Below, one piece after another: positions 1 through 9,840 of a stretch of DNA of 64,000 nt. The stretch spans positions 1 through 64,000 of the forward strand of contig NZ_WUTY02000001.1 in NCBI RefSeq assembly GCF_009828925.2, written 5' to 3'. The notes beneath the pieces are model-generated. The model was not told the DNA's origin. It was given only the letters and a program-made list of their open reading frames with translations, and did no database searches. Every line of letters starts with the position of its first letter. The first letter of the stretch is position 1. The position numbers and the translations under genes were made by a program. This DNA is from Methylicorpusculum oleiharenae. GTDB lineage: Bacteria > Pseudomonadota > Gammaproteobacteria > Methylococcales > Methylomonadaceae.

Positions 1-84
1 CCGCCTCTGGCTTTTGGTAGTGATGATTTATCAATTACACCGCTAAGAGCGGGAGAAATCATCAACTGGTCGATTGAATTTTAA
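1..84 (+). CDS. C-terminal end of an unidentified protein (5' end outside window)
   Basis: Frame 1 is open from the first base to a TAA at 82-84 and gives 27 residues ending in NWSIEF. It stops just before a hairpin shared with the convergent mlaA gene, which supports a real gene end. Too little is present to name a family. Confidence 0.5.
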   Translation, partial: PPLAFGSDDLSITPLRAGEIINWSIEF

Positions 85-130
85 AAAAACGGCCCTCCCC
101 CATAAAATCCGGCGGGAGGACTTTTAATTT
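84..130. terminator. Bidirectional terminator between convergent genes
   Basis: CCTCCC at 94-99 pairs with GGGAGG at 114-119. An A-run precedes the stem (83-89) and a T-rich stretch follows it (121-130), so it could act as an intrinsic terminator on both strands. It lies between the upstream partial gene and mlaA. Confidence 0.6.
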
Positions 131-137
131 CTACCTT

Positions 138-899
138 TTAATAAGGCTGAAGAGGCGCATCGCCCTGATCATCAACATCAAATTCCAAATCGTATTCGTC
201 TTCCGGCAAATTGCCATCGTAGACTAGATATTTGCGGTGTTGAAGATAAGCATTTTTGAAAAACTCGTAACGGTCGACAGCGGCCTCCGAGGCGATTTTT
301 TCTGCCGTCAAATGATCAGCACGTTTGTCTATGGCATTGAGACCGAATAAGCCGGAAGTGATAATTCCACTATCAAGATAACTGATAGGATTCATAGCTG
401 CATCACCGGCGGCGCCGCTTACACCTCTAGGCGTGCTGGAACCGAACAGGGGAATAACCAGATAAGGCCCGGTTGGTACGCCCCACACTCCCAAAGTCTG
501 ATCAAAGTCCTCATCATGCTTGGGTAAATCGATCATCGTTGCCACGTCAATTAATCCGCCTAATCCCGCCACTGAATTGACGATAAAACGGGCGCCGTCA
601 GAACCTGATTGGGCCACTTTTAATTGCATTAAATCGTTGATCGTTACACCGATATCATTAATGTTACTGAAAAAATTGGTAACCGCCTGATCGGCAAACG
701 AAGGCATGACCCATTGATAACCTTGACCAACGGGCTTCATAAAATATTTATCGATATTATCGTTAAATGTCTGAACCTTCCTATTCCAGTTTTCCAGAGG
801 GTCCCTGGGATCGTTGCTGGTTCGAATCGACGAACAACCGGCAACTGTTGAAATTATTACAAGACCCAGCAGTCCCGATGTAATTCTTCTTTTATTCAT
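138..899 (-). CDS. mlaA: MlaA/VacJ family outer-membrane lipoprotein
   Basis: 253 residues, the usual size for MlaA, the outer-membrane component of the Mla system that removes phospholipids from the outer leaflet. The N-terminus is a lipoprotein signal peptide ending in the lipobox VAGC (Cys at about 22). The family features follow: DPLENWNR-type start of the mature domain, NFFSNIND, GGLIDVAT, and a GVWGVPTGPYLVIPLFG segment. No other mla genes (mlaBCDEF) are in the window, so this copy is unlinked, as is common. The gene faces the upstream partial gene across a shared terminator. Assignment is by family pattern and is secure. Confidence 0.93.
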   Translation of the reverse strand: MNKRRITSGLLGLVIISTVAGCSSIRTSNDPRDPLENWNRKVQTFNDNIDKYFMKPVGQGYQWVMPSFADQAVTNFFSNINDIGVTINDLMQLKVAQSGSDGARFIVNSVAGLGGLIDVATMIDLPKHDEDFDQTLGVWGVPTGPYLVIPLFGSSTPRGVSGAAGDAAMNPISYLDSGIITSGLFGLNAIDKRADHLTAEKIASEAAVDRYEFFKNAYLQHRKYLVYDGNLPEDEYDLEFDVDDQGDAPLQPY

Positions 900-1036
900 T
901 TACCCTCTCTGCCTTCCTAAAAGATTTTTTATATTGAATTTTTCGCGTAACATAACATAAAGATAAAGCCTCTTCGAGCATTTACATCCTTGTGTATCTG
1001 CTTTTACCCCGTCATTCAACGCATTTTATAATCTTC

Positions 1037-1708
1037 ATGGAAACCACTCGATTACCGTTTGATAAGCGATTCAGAGGCTACCTTCCGGTCATAGTCGATA
1101 TAGAAACAGCCGGTTTCAACCCCAAAAAACATGCGCTTCTTGAACTTGCCGCTGTTATCGTCGAATTGGATGATCAGGGTCGGATGGAAATTACCGAACG
1201 CCATTGCGCCAACGTAGCGCCATTCAAAAATGCAGAATTCGATGAATCAGCGCTTAAATTCAATGGCATAGACCCTTACCATCCGTTTCGCATGGCAATT
1301 GAAGAAAAAGATGCCCTGGAAAAACTATTTAAACCGATCAAAAAAGCAGTCAAACGAAACAACTGCAATCGCGCAATTCTGGTTGGCCACAACCCTGCAT
1401 TTGACCTGAGTTTTTTGAATGCCGCCATTACACGCACCCAATATAAACGCAGCCCTTTTCATCCTTTTAGTACTTTTGATACTGCCACACTGGGCGGCCT
1501 GTTTTATAAGCAGACGGTATTAGCCAAGATAGCTCAAAGTGCGGGTCTGGTCTGGGATAATGACAAAGCGCACGCTGCACTCTACGACGCAGAAAAAACT
1601 GCCGAACTGTTTTGTCAGGTTTTCAATCGCTTGGACTATCTGGAAAAACTGGATCAAATGAAACAACAAGCCCTGACAAAGAACCAGGATATTGATCCAT
1701 CGAATTGA
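1037..1708 (+). CDS. rnt: Ribonuclease T
   Basis: DEDDh-family 3'-5' exoribonuclease that trims tRNA and other stable RNA 3' ends. The ExoI motif VDIETAGF, an ExoII-type segment GHNPAFD and the ExoIII HAALYDAE motif are all present. From the ATG at 1037 the protein has 223 residues and begins METTRLPFDKRFRGYLPV, which lines up with the start of known RNase T proteins. The frame is open upstream to an ATG at 992, but the extra 15 residues are hydrophobic and unlike the family. Neither start has a clear ribosome binding site. Confidence 0.92.
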   Translation: METTRLPFDKRFRGYLPVIVDIETAGFNPKKHALLELAAVIVELDDQGRMEITERHCANVAPFKNAEFDESALKFNGIDPYHPFRMAIEEKDALEKLFKPIKKAVKRNNCNRAILVGHNPAFDLSFLNAAITRTQYKRSPFHPFSTFDTATLGGLFYKQTVLAKIAQSAGLVWDNDKAHAALYDAEKTAELFCQVFNRLDYLEKLDQMKQQALTKNQDIDPSN

Positions 1709-1742
1709 ATTTATAAGAAAAGTTGTTCTGGCTAAGTTAAGG

Positions 1743-1766
1743 AGTGACAAGCCGAAGCTTGTCACT
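1743..1766. terminator. Perfect 10-bp stem-loop between rnt and grxD
   Basis: AGTGACAAGC at 1743-1752, loop CGAA, then GCTTGTCACT at 1757-1766. The stem is perfect and lies between two convergent genes. No T-run follows on either strand, so termination is inferred from position and stem stability only. Confidence 0.45.
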
Positions 1767-1807
1767 GCTCATTAAGCCAACGGTTTTTGAGCTAGAATCA
1801 ATAATGC

Positions 1808-2131
1808 TCAGGCAGCGACCGCATCAGCTTCAGCCAGCATTTTTAGCAATTCGCCTTTTGTATACAGGTCAATGATGATGTCGCATCCGCCTACCAATTC
1901 ACCCTTGATATACAACTGAGGATATGTCGGCCAGTTAGAATAAGTCTTTAAAGCTTCCCTCAATTCTGGATCTTCAAAAATATTGACGTAGGCAAACTTG
2001 GCTTTACACGCGTTCAACACCTGAACTGATTGGCCTGAAAATCCGCATTGAGGAAAATCAGGAGTACCCTTCATGTACAAGACAACCGAATTTTGCTCAA
2101 GTTGGTCTTTTATTCTTTCTATTACTTCCAT
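1808..2131 (-). CDS. grxD: Monothiol glutaredoxin, Grx4/GrxD type
   Basis: 107 residues with the CGFS active-site motif (about residue 31) of monothiol glutaredoxins, which bind and pass on Fe-S clusters, often with BolA, rather than acting as general thiol reductases. The WPTYPQLYIKGE and GGCDII segments that form the glutathione site are present. I chose the ATG at 2131 because AAGGGTG lies eight bases before it. A GTG three codons upstream overlaps that site and is less likely. Single-gene unit, convergent with rnt. Confidence 0.93.
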   Translation of the reverse strand: MEVIERIKDQLEQNSVVLYMKGTPDFPQCGFSGQSVQVLNACKAKFAYVNIFEDPELREALKTYSNWPTYPQLYIKGELVGGCDIIIDLYTKGELLKMLAEADAVAA

Positions 2132-2297
2132 AATTATCACCCTTTTATATTAATAACCCAGCGATTTTATCAAGAATAGATTTTTTAAAAAAGCCTAATT
2201 TAATTATCTAATTCTTGCTTAGTCATATCGTGAAAATTATAATTTAAGGTTTTTTCATAGGGCAACTTATTGCTCTAAGGTTAGCAGGCTTTAAACG

Positions 2298-3476
2298 ATG
2301 ACCAGTCATATCATGCCTACCTACGGTCGCTTACCTATTACACTGGATAGGGGCCAAGGGGCCTGGCTTTGGGATAAGGACAATAACCGCTACCTGGATG
2401 CACTTTCCGGCATAGCCGTTTGCAACCTGGGACACGCGCACCCTGCCGTCCATAAAGCGCTTTGCGACCAAAGCGCCAGACTCATTCACACGTCTAATTT
2501 ATATGGCGTTGAATTACAGGAGACGCTGGCCAATCGCCTGTGCGCCATAAGCGGAATGGACAACGTCTTTTTCTGCAACTCCGGCGCAGAAGCCAACGAA
2601 GCAGCGATAAAACTGGCCAGGCGCTATGGATTTGAACGCGGCATAGAGCGCCCTGCGATCATCGTCATGGAAAAAAGTTTTCATGGCCGGACCCTGGCAA
2701 CGCTGAGCGCGACAGGCAATGCCAAAATACAGCAAGGATTTGCGCCTTTGGTCGAAGGCTTTGTCCGGGTGCCTTATAACGATCTGGACTCCATTGAACA
2801 GACCCTATCAGCCAACAACAACATTGTCGCCATTTTAGCAGAACCGATTCAAGGTGAAGGCGGGGTGAATATCCCTGCGCCTGACTTTCTTAACGGCATC
2901 AGAGCTTTATGCGACAAGTACAACATCCTGATGATGCTGGATGAAGTCCAATCGGGTGTTGGCAGAACAGGCCTATTTTTGGCACATCAGCATAACACCA
3001 TAAGTCCTGATGTCTGCACGCTGGCAAAAGCGCTGGGCAATGGCGTTCCGATTGGCGCCTGTATGGCTAAAGGACAGGCGGCCAAAATCCTCACTGCAGG
3101 AACTCATGGCTCAACTTTTGGCGGCAATCCGCTGGCTTGTAGTGCCGCATTGGCCGTTCTTGACACGCTGAACGAGACAGGTCTGATTGAACAAGCCGAA
3201 AGCAAGGGAACCGCGATTTCCCAGGGTTTAGCCAGAGAACTGGCCGGCTCCCCCCATATCCACGAGATCCGCCATAAAGGCATGATGATCGGAGTTGAAT
3301 TGAAACAACCTTGTAGCGCTTTGGTCAGCCAGGCGCTCGCTCAAGGCCTTCTGATCAATGTGACCCAAGAAAACACCATCCGCCTCCTTCCTCCCTTGAT
3401 TATGGACGATGAGCAAATAAACCTTTTGGTGGACACCTTATCCACTGTTATTCAAGACTTTACAGCGCAGTCGTAA
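2298..3476 (+). CDS. argD: Acetylornithine aminotransferase
   Basis: 392-residue class III PLP-dependent aminotransferase that makes N-acetylornithine in arginine synthesis; family members often also serve lysine synthesis. Visible are the NSGAEANEAA phosphate-binding segment, the DEVQSGVGRTG motif with the cofactor-contacting Asp, and LAKALGNG with the Schiff-base Lys. The C-terminal small domain is complete. The next gene, argF, starts three bases after the stop, so the two form an arginine operon. The 157-bp upstream gap is AT-rich and should hold the promoter, but I see no clear ArgR box. Confidence 0.94.
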   Translation: MTSHIMPTYGRLPITLDRGQGAWLWDKDNNRYLDALSGIAVCNLGHAHPAVHKALCDQSARLIHTSNLYGVELQETLANRLCAISGMDNVFFCNSGAEANEAAIKLARRYGFERGIERPAIIVMEKSFHGRTLATLSATGNAKIQQGFAPLVEGFVRVPYNDLDSIEQTLSANNNIVAILAEPIQGEGGVNIPAPDFLNGIRALCDKYNILMMLDEVQSGVGRTGLFLAHQHNTISPDVCTLAKALGNGVPIGACMAKGQAAKILTAGTHGSTFGGNPLACSAALAVLDTLNETGLIEQAESKGTAISQGLARELAGSPHIHEIRHKGMMIGVELKQPCSALVSQALAQGLLINVTQENTIRLLPPLIMDDEQINLLVDTLSTVIQDFTAQS

Positions 3477-3479
3477 CTT

Positions 3480-4382
3480 ATGAAACCCAGACACTTTATC
3501 TCTTTACACGATCTGACAAGCTCAGAACTCCGTCAACTGCTCAGCCGGGCTAGCGAACTCAAGAACACCAGAAACCCGGACTTTCAGCCGTTGAAAGGAA
3601 AAGTGTTAGCGATGATCTTTGAAAAGTCATCTACGCGCACCCGCATTTCATTTGAAACAGGCATGATTCAACTGGGCGGCAACGCGCTGTTTTTATCTCC
3701 CAGGGACACCCAACTGGGACGTGGCGAACCGCTGCGTGACAGCGCCAAAGTCATATCGAGCATGGTTGACGGTATCATGATGAGGACCAACAAGCATGAT
3801 ACCGTAACCACTTTTGCGGAACACTCCAGCGTCCCGGTCATTAACGGCCTGACAGACCTGATGCACCCTTGCCAGCTGCTGGCCGACATGCAAACGTTTT
3901 TTGAACACCGGGGTGACATAGAAGGTAAAACCGTCGCCTGGATCGGAGACGGCAACAATATGTGCCACTCCTATATTGAAGCCGCATCGATATTGAATTT
4001 TAAACTGCACCTGGCCTGCCCGGAAGGCTATCAGCCGGATTCATGCTTTGTTGATAATGCGTCCGCCACGATTAACTTTTTTGACACTGCCCAACAAGCC
4101 GCCGAAGGTTGTGACCTCGTAGTTACTGACGTTTGGGCCAGCATGGGTCAGGAAGAAGAACAAAAACAAAGAGCGCTGGCTTTCAAAGATTATCAGGTAA
4201 GTCAATCAGTCATGAGCGCTGCAAAAAAAGAGGCTTTATTCATGCATTGCTTGCCCGCTCATCGCGGCGAAGAAGTTGCTGCAGAGGTGATTGACGGCCC
4301 CAACAGCGTTATTTTCGATGAAGCGGAAAATCGTCTGCACGCCCAAAAAGCATTGCTCGAATTGCTCATGAGCGGCAATTAA
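3480..4382 (+). CDS. argF: Ornithine carbamoyltransferase
   Basis: 300 residues. Catalyses carbamoyl phosphate + ornithine to citrulline. The carbamoyl-phosphate loop SSTRTR (about 46-51), the HPCQ motif and the ornithine-binding [11 protein letters not shown] segment near the C-terminus are intact. It starts three bases after argD and is certainly co-transcribed with it. Its ribosome binding site lies inside the argD end, so translation is probably coupled. Confidence 0.95.
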   Translation: MKPRHFISLHDLTSSELRQLLSRASELKNTRNPDFQPLKGKVLAMIFEKSSTRTRISFETGMIQLGGNALFLSPRDTQLGRGEPLRDSAKVISSMVDGIMMRTNKHDTVTTFAEHSSVPVINGLTDLMHPCQLLADMQTFFEHRGDIEGKTVAWIGDGNNMCHSYIEAASILNFKLHLACPEGYQPDSCFVDNASATINFFDTAQQAAEGCDLVVTDVWASMGQEEEQKQRALAFKDYQVSQSVMSAAKKEALFMHCLPAHRGEEVAAEVIDGPNSVIFDEAENRLHAQKALLELLMSGN

Positions 4383-4426
4383 AGCTAAAATTACAATCAT
4401 TTAGAATCGAACCATAAAGGACACTC

Positions 4427-5089
4427 GTGAAAAAAATACTCGGTTTTCTGATCTTCCTGACCTCAATAACCGTTGAAGCCAAAACAGTTTATGTCACCGA
4501 CGATCTGGAACTCACTTTAAGAAAGGCAGAAAATGATCGCAGCAAAATAGTCAAGATGATCAAGTCCGGCACGCCTTTAACACTGATTGAAGAAAGGAGT
4601 ACCGGTTATTCATTGGTTCGCACAATGAACGGTGTAGAAGGTTATTTTTTAACTCGCCACTTGCTACAAACTCCTCCTAGCGCCGTTTTATTGCAAGATG
4701 CCAACAAAAAAATTGAAGCCTTTCAAAAAGAAAACGACAGCATTAAAGCTGAATTAGCGGCATTAAAAGGCGACACGTCCAAAATCGACTCACTGGGGCA
4801 TTCCATCGTTCTCGAAAGAGACAGCCTAACCCGGGAATTGGCAGAACTTAAAATGACGGCGGCCAATGCCATAGAAATAAAAACTGAACGCGATAGTTTA
4901 CAAGAGCGCGTTGTAAGCGCAGAGCGGGAGTTACAAAAATTAAAACGCGAAAACCAGGCATTGATCGACAATTCCAATCAGGACTGGTTTATTTATGGGG
5001 GTGCTTTAGCTCTGGCAGGGGTGCTGTTGGGCTTTGTTCTGCCTAAATTAGGCTGGCGCCGCAGAAGTAGCGGCTGGGATACGTTCTAA
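4427..5089 (+). CDS. SH3-domain, coiled-coil inner-membrane protein (TIGR04211-like)
   Basis: 220 residues from a GTG start with AAAGGAC nine bases ahead. Order: signal peptide (1-18, cleaved near VEAKT), bacterial SH3 domain (about 20-85), a long charged coiled coil (about 95-180), one C-terminal membrane helix (GGALALAGVLLGFVLP) and a basic cytoplasmic tail. This matches the TIGR04211 envelope family, whose precise function is not settled. It lies 44 bp after argF and may be read through from the arg operon, but no functional link is evident. Confidence 0.8.
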   Translation: MKKILGFLIFLTSITVEAKTVYVTDDLELTLRKAENDRSKIVKMIKSGTPLTLIEERSTGYSLVRTMNGVEGYFLTRHLLQTPPSAVLLQDANKKIEAFQKENDSIKAELAALKGDTSKIDSLGHSIVLERDSLTRELAELKMTAANAIEIKTERDSLQERVVSAERELQKLKRENQALIDNSNQDWFIYGGALALAGVLLGFVLPKLGWRRRSSGWDTF

Positions 5090-5166
5090 ACACCGACCAC
5101 TCATCCTACCCATGCACAGTCTTTGTGCCGCACCGAAGTTAACCAAAGCATTCAGGAAATAGTTAA

Positions 5167-6864
<1,698 letters not shown>

Positions 6865-6902
6865 CACTCCCTCACCCTACCCATCACTAAATCTGCAAAG
6901 CA

Positions 6903-6929
6903 GGCAGGCTTTATATAACAAAGCCTGCC
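6903..6929. terminator. Stem-loop downstream of ilvD
   Basis: GGCAGGCTT at 6903-6911 pairs perfectly with AAGCCTGCC at 6921-6929 around a 9-base AT loop. It sits 38 bp after the ilvD stop. The downstream sequence is not T-rich, so it may be a weak terminator or only an mRNA 3' end stabiliser. Confidence 0.45.
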
Positions 6930-7788
6930 GCTAACAACACCAAGCCCTTAACAAGACAGAGACCTTCAGAGCCATCGGCGATTGTTGCAAGCTCTGACCA
7001 CCGGATGAGTGCTAGCGGAAGGGATGAACAGTCCCGACTTTATAACCTTGGGACCGGTCAAAGCCAGCTTTGCTGCTGATGACCTACGCTAGCGCCATGA
7101 TGATAGCCCCGGTATTTTCATTGATCGGATCAGCGTCTGGCCGCAGCCAACATTGATTTTACCAGTCATCCAGTCCCAACTGAATTTTGGCGAAACGAAT
7201 ATCCCCGCTATTGTCATCGTCCCGAAGTCGCGTGACGAAATTCCTCAATTATTGCGAGGTCTGCAATACCGCTACACCATAACTCTTCATACACTAGACT
7301 GCGGGTGACGGCACAGCTTTGTGCATATGGCTGACAGCGGGTCGCCAACCAACACAAAAATCGTGACGGAGATGGGCCAAATATCAGAACAAATCTTCCA
7401 TATCCTGTGATTGACGCTCATTGATGTTCCATGGATGCGATGCGCCAGTCCGCCGACAATTAAAACTATCAAGCCTTTATCACATAAGAAACCAAAACAC
7501 TACCTGCCGCCTGACCGGCTTCCAGAAACAGCATTAGTGGCGAAAACGCATAGGCAATAAGGATGGCTGCGGCAATGGCGGTGCATCTCCAAGCGGGTAA
7601 ACAATAGTCTGAGATTCGACCTGATGCCTTTGTTGGGAAAAGTTAACAGTTTTAAGGGTAATCCTAGACAGCTATCTGTCTCAGACTATCCAATAATCTG
7701 AACCATGTTATCAAGAGAACGGTATTCGACACATTTTCTTTTGTAAAAACCAGCCCAAATCCGCAGTTATTTGAATAAGGGGAACACC
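6930..7788. other. 859-bp gene-poor stretch
   Basis: No frame longer than about 60 codons with protein-like content was found on either strand. Short runs in several frames resemble decayed coding sequence, but I could not identify a parent gene. The last 70 bases before 7789 should hold the promoter and leader of the dockerin-like gene. Confidence 0.5.
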
Positions 7789-8478
7789 ATGAACTATCAA
7801 AATAAATACATGCTAACGCTAATCACAGCCTGGAGCTTTATTAATCCTGCTGGTGCCGCCGACGACAAATCCGAGCCGGCCTATAGCGTGGTCGGCGAGG
7901 TGACCGCTGGCGAAAACAAACTGGGCGTAGCGCCTGGCGAGCAGATTTTTACCGACTTCATGCTGGATCCCAGCCTGATTGCCACGGAAGCTCTGTCAAG
8001 CCGGGAGCGCCTGATTTTCATAGATCCTTGGCGCTGGCACTGGCGGCGCTGGGACTGGTTGAGAGGCTTTGTCATCGAGATTCCTAGAATTCCTGGACCG
8101 GGACCTGAGCCCTTCGTTCTTAGAGTTCAAGCCGTATATGACGATGCTCAGGACATGATCATGGAAATGGACGGTGTGCCGCCGCTGGAAAAAGGCAGCT
8201 CGTTCATCACTGAACTGTCGTTTCCCACAGATAGTGCGTTTCTAAAAGAACAACGCCTGCCCAACATGGATGAAATTAATAATGGTTTTATAAAAGGCAG
8301 TTTCCGCGTCGAAGATCCACAAGGTGAAGTGCTGTTCAAAGGCAGCGTCGACGGATTGAAAGCGACTCCGGCCGAACCGGTATGCAAAGGCGATGTGGAT
8401 GGTGACGGTGACGTCGATACCCGGGATACCCGCACAATCCGGCTGGAATTTGGCCGTCGGGATTGCCCGTTGATGTAA
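7789..8478 (+). CDS. Exported protein with a C-terminal dockerin-like calcium loop
   Basis: 229 residues from the ATG at 7789, chosen because AAGGGG lies seven bases upstream; an in-frame ATG 18 bases earlier lacks a site. A signal peptide ends near GAADD (about 25). The central region resembles no family I know; it is rich in W and R around residues 75-90. The C-terminus carries a single DVDGDGDVDTRD loop with Asp at positions 1, 3, 5, 9 and 12, followed by a short helix, as in one half of a type I dockerin. It is framed by two Cys. A true dockerin normally has two such loops. The next gene, 69 bp on, encodes a cohesin-like surface protein. Confidence 0.6.
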   Translation: MNYQNKYMLTLITAWSFINPAGAADDKSEPAYSVVGEVTAGENKLGVAPGEQIFTDFMLDPSLIATEALSSRERLIFIDPWRWHWRRWDWLRGFVIEIPRIPGPGPEPFVLRVQAVYDDAQDMIMEMDGVPPLEKGSSFITELSFPTDSAFLKEQRLPNMDEINNGFIKGSFRVEDPQGEVLFKGSVDGLKATPAEPVCKGDVDGDGDVDTRDTRTIRLEFGRRDCPLM

Positions 8479-8547
8479 AACCGACCCCAATCAATGCTGT
8501 TAGCACACGGCTGCAGCATGCCAACATTTAGATTATGCGAGGACACC

Positions 8548-9165
8548 ATGAAACAATTTATACTTAAATCACTGACGCTAGCATTAGGTCTTTTTCATTT
8601 GAGCACGGGCAACGCCTCGTTATCGGTATTTGCCGATGCGGACGGCGATGGCGTTTATGACTCTATTTTCAACACCACGCCAGGGGCCGTTTTTAAATTA
8701 TCCGTGTATGCCAACGAAGATGGTTTGCATGAAGGGTTGACGTCTTACGGCATCAAGGTCGATCTGGATTCACCCTTAAAAATCGCAGGCGCTACAAATA
8801 CTGACCAACTTGCGAATATCACCTCCGCTGCCCAATGGGATTTACCGGAAACTAAGTCAATAACGCCGACGATTGAAGTGATTGACGGTTCATTTTTTGA
8901 TACTTTTTCGGGCTCGGTACATCTGTTCGATATGACGCTATTGGCGCCGAATACACCCGGTTCTTATAACGTTTCGTTCAAAAATGTAGAACCGGATCTA
9001 ACCTTTGACGGCTTTGTCGGCTTTGATGGTTTTGTTTATGACCCGACGATCACATTTGAAACCACGCAAATCAAGGTCGTCCCTATTCCGGCCGCATTAC
9101 CGTTATTTGCTTCGGCATTATTCGGATTAAGTTGGCAGCTACGCCGCAAAACTTCCACCGTTTAA
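8548..9165 (+). CDS. VPLPA-CTERM exported protein with cohesin-like body
   Basis: 205 residues. ATG at 8548 with GCGAGGA before it; upstream in-frame codons are ignored because the signal peptide (1-23, ending GNAS) starts here. The mature part is beta-rich and cohesin-like in style: a GAVFKLSVYANEDG strand, FDMTLLAPNTPGSYNVSF, and a closing FETTQIKVV. The C-terminus is a sorting signal: VVPIPAALPLF, hydrophobic stretch, then QLRRK, the VPLPA/PEP-CTERM layout recognised by exosortase and linked to surface anchoring or exopolysaccharide. The cohesin resemblance is my reading of strand pattern and spacing, not a search result. Confidence 0.65.
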   Translation: MKQFILKSLTLALGLFHLSTGNASLSVFADADGDGVYDSIFNTTPGAVFKLSVYANEDGLHEGLTSYGIKVDLDSPLKIAGATNTDQLANITSAAQWDLPETKSITPTIEVIDGSFFDTFSGSVHLFDMTLLAPNTPGSYNVSFKNVEPDLTFDGFVGFDGFVYDPTITFETTQIKVVPIPAALPLFASALFGLSWQLRRKTSTV

Positions 9166-9264
9166 GCGTTCAGCTTGTTGATTGTATGTACACCCATCGT
9201 AGATCGAAATTCGGCACCGAGGTGCCCGTCAAAGGACGCCGTAAAACCATCCCTGTAGGCTCTA

Positions 9265-9284
9265 TGCCAGCATCCATGCTGGCA
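9265..9284. repeat. Short perfect palindrome
   Basis: TGCCAGCAT, two bases, ATGCTGGCA. It lies in the 190-bp gap after the CTERM gene, ahead of the terminator at 9356. I recall similar hairpins dispersed in methylotroph genomes, but there is no second copy here. Confidence 0.4.
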
Positions 9285-9355
9285 AAGCCTTTGCCGAACA
9301 ACCCGTTGCCTCCTTAGGCACTGCCGAAATTTGAAGTGCGAAAGGTATACCTTCT

Positions 9356-9389
9356 ACGGGAAGGATCAATCGATCCTTCCCGTTTTTTT
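9356..9389 (+). terminator. Strong intrinsic terminator
   Basis: ACGGGAAGGATC pairs perfectly with GATCCTTCCCGT around an AATC loop, followed by an uninterrupted run of seven T. It ends the dockerin-like/CTERM transcription unit. Confidence 0.85.
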
Positions 9390-9479
9390 GCTATCTACTG
9401 TGGCCTGCCATATCAGGCAGGCCAAAATCGCTGCTATTACTGGAACGATTGGTATCGGCTCACCCCCTCCAATTTTAGT

Positions 9480-9578
9480 GGGTGTAGGTGGTTGATTGAA
9501 AAGGCTTCTGCAACAGGGATGTTGCAGAGAGCTATAGGGACGTATTGATGCGTCCTTTGAAATCAAGCACCTACACCC
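9480..9578. repeat. 99-bp palindromic element, copy 1
   Basis: Ends are 18-bp inverted repeats (GGGTGTAGGTGGTTGATT at 9480-9497; AATCAAGCACCTACACCC at 9561-9578) with one mismatch. Inside are two smaller hairpins, TGCAACAGGGATGTTGCA and GGACGTATTGATGCGTCC. A second 99-bp copy lies at 19555-19653 with its core reversed but its outer flanks in the same orientation. Nothing in it is coding. It resembles a MITE or a REP/ERIC-like element. Confidence 0.75.
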
Positions 9579-9654
9579 TTAATTCAAAGCGAGCGAGTAG
9601 TTACAACGATTGTTATAAAAGAAAAACGGGCCGAAATAATGGCTTTTCTGTGGC

Positions 9655-9840
9655 TTAACAACAGCGTTTGATGCCTGACCACATGCGATCCTGCCAGCGT
9701 TTAAAAAACTCCGCTTTGCTGAGCGGAGGACTACCTTCATGCTGATGGTGAGCGGCATGATGTTGTAAATAGCGCTCATACGCATCATCGCCGGATAATT
9801 GCCGGATACCTTGCCAGACTCTCTTCAGCCGTTTTCGCAT
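9655..9840 (-). CDS. YbdD/YjiX family small protein, partner of CstA
   Basis: 61 residues, starting at the ATG that overlaps the cstA stop as TGATG (9842-9838). It has the family's Trp-Gln-Gly start, a His-rich middle, SKAEFFKRWQDRMW and a C-terminal Arg-Cys-Cys. YbdD/YjiX proteins are nearly always encoded directly after CstA/BtsT carriers and are thought to support pyruvate uptake. An in-frame ATG five codons upstream exists but would overlap cstA more. Confidence 0.85.
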   Translation of the reverse strand: MRKRLKRVWQGIRQLSGDDAYERYLQHHAAHHQHEGSPPLSKAEFFKRWQDRMWSGIKRCC

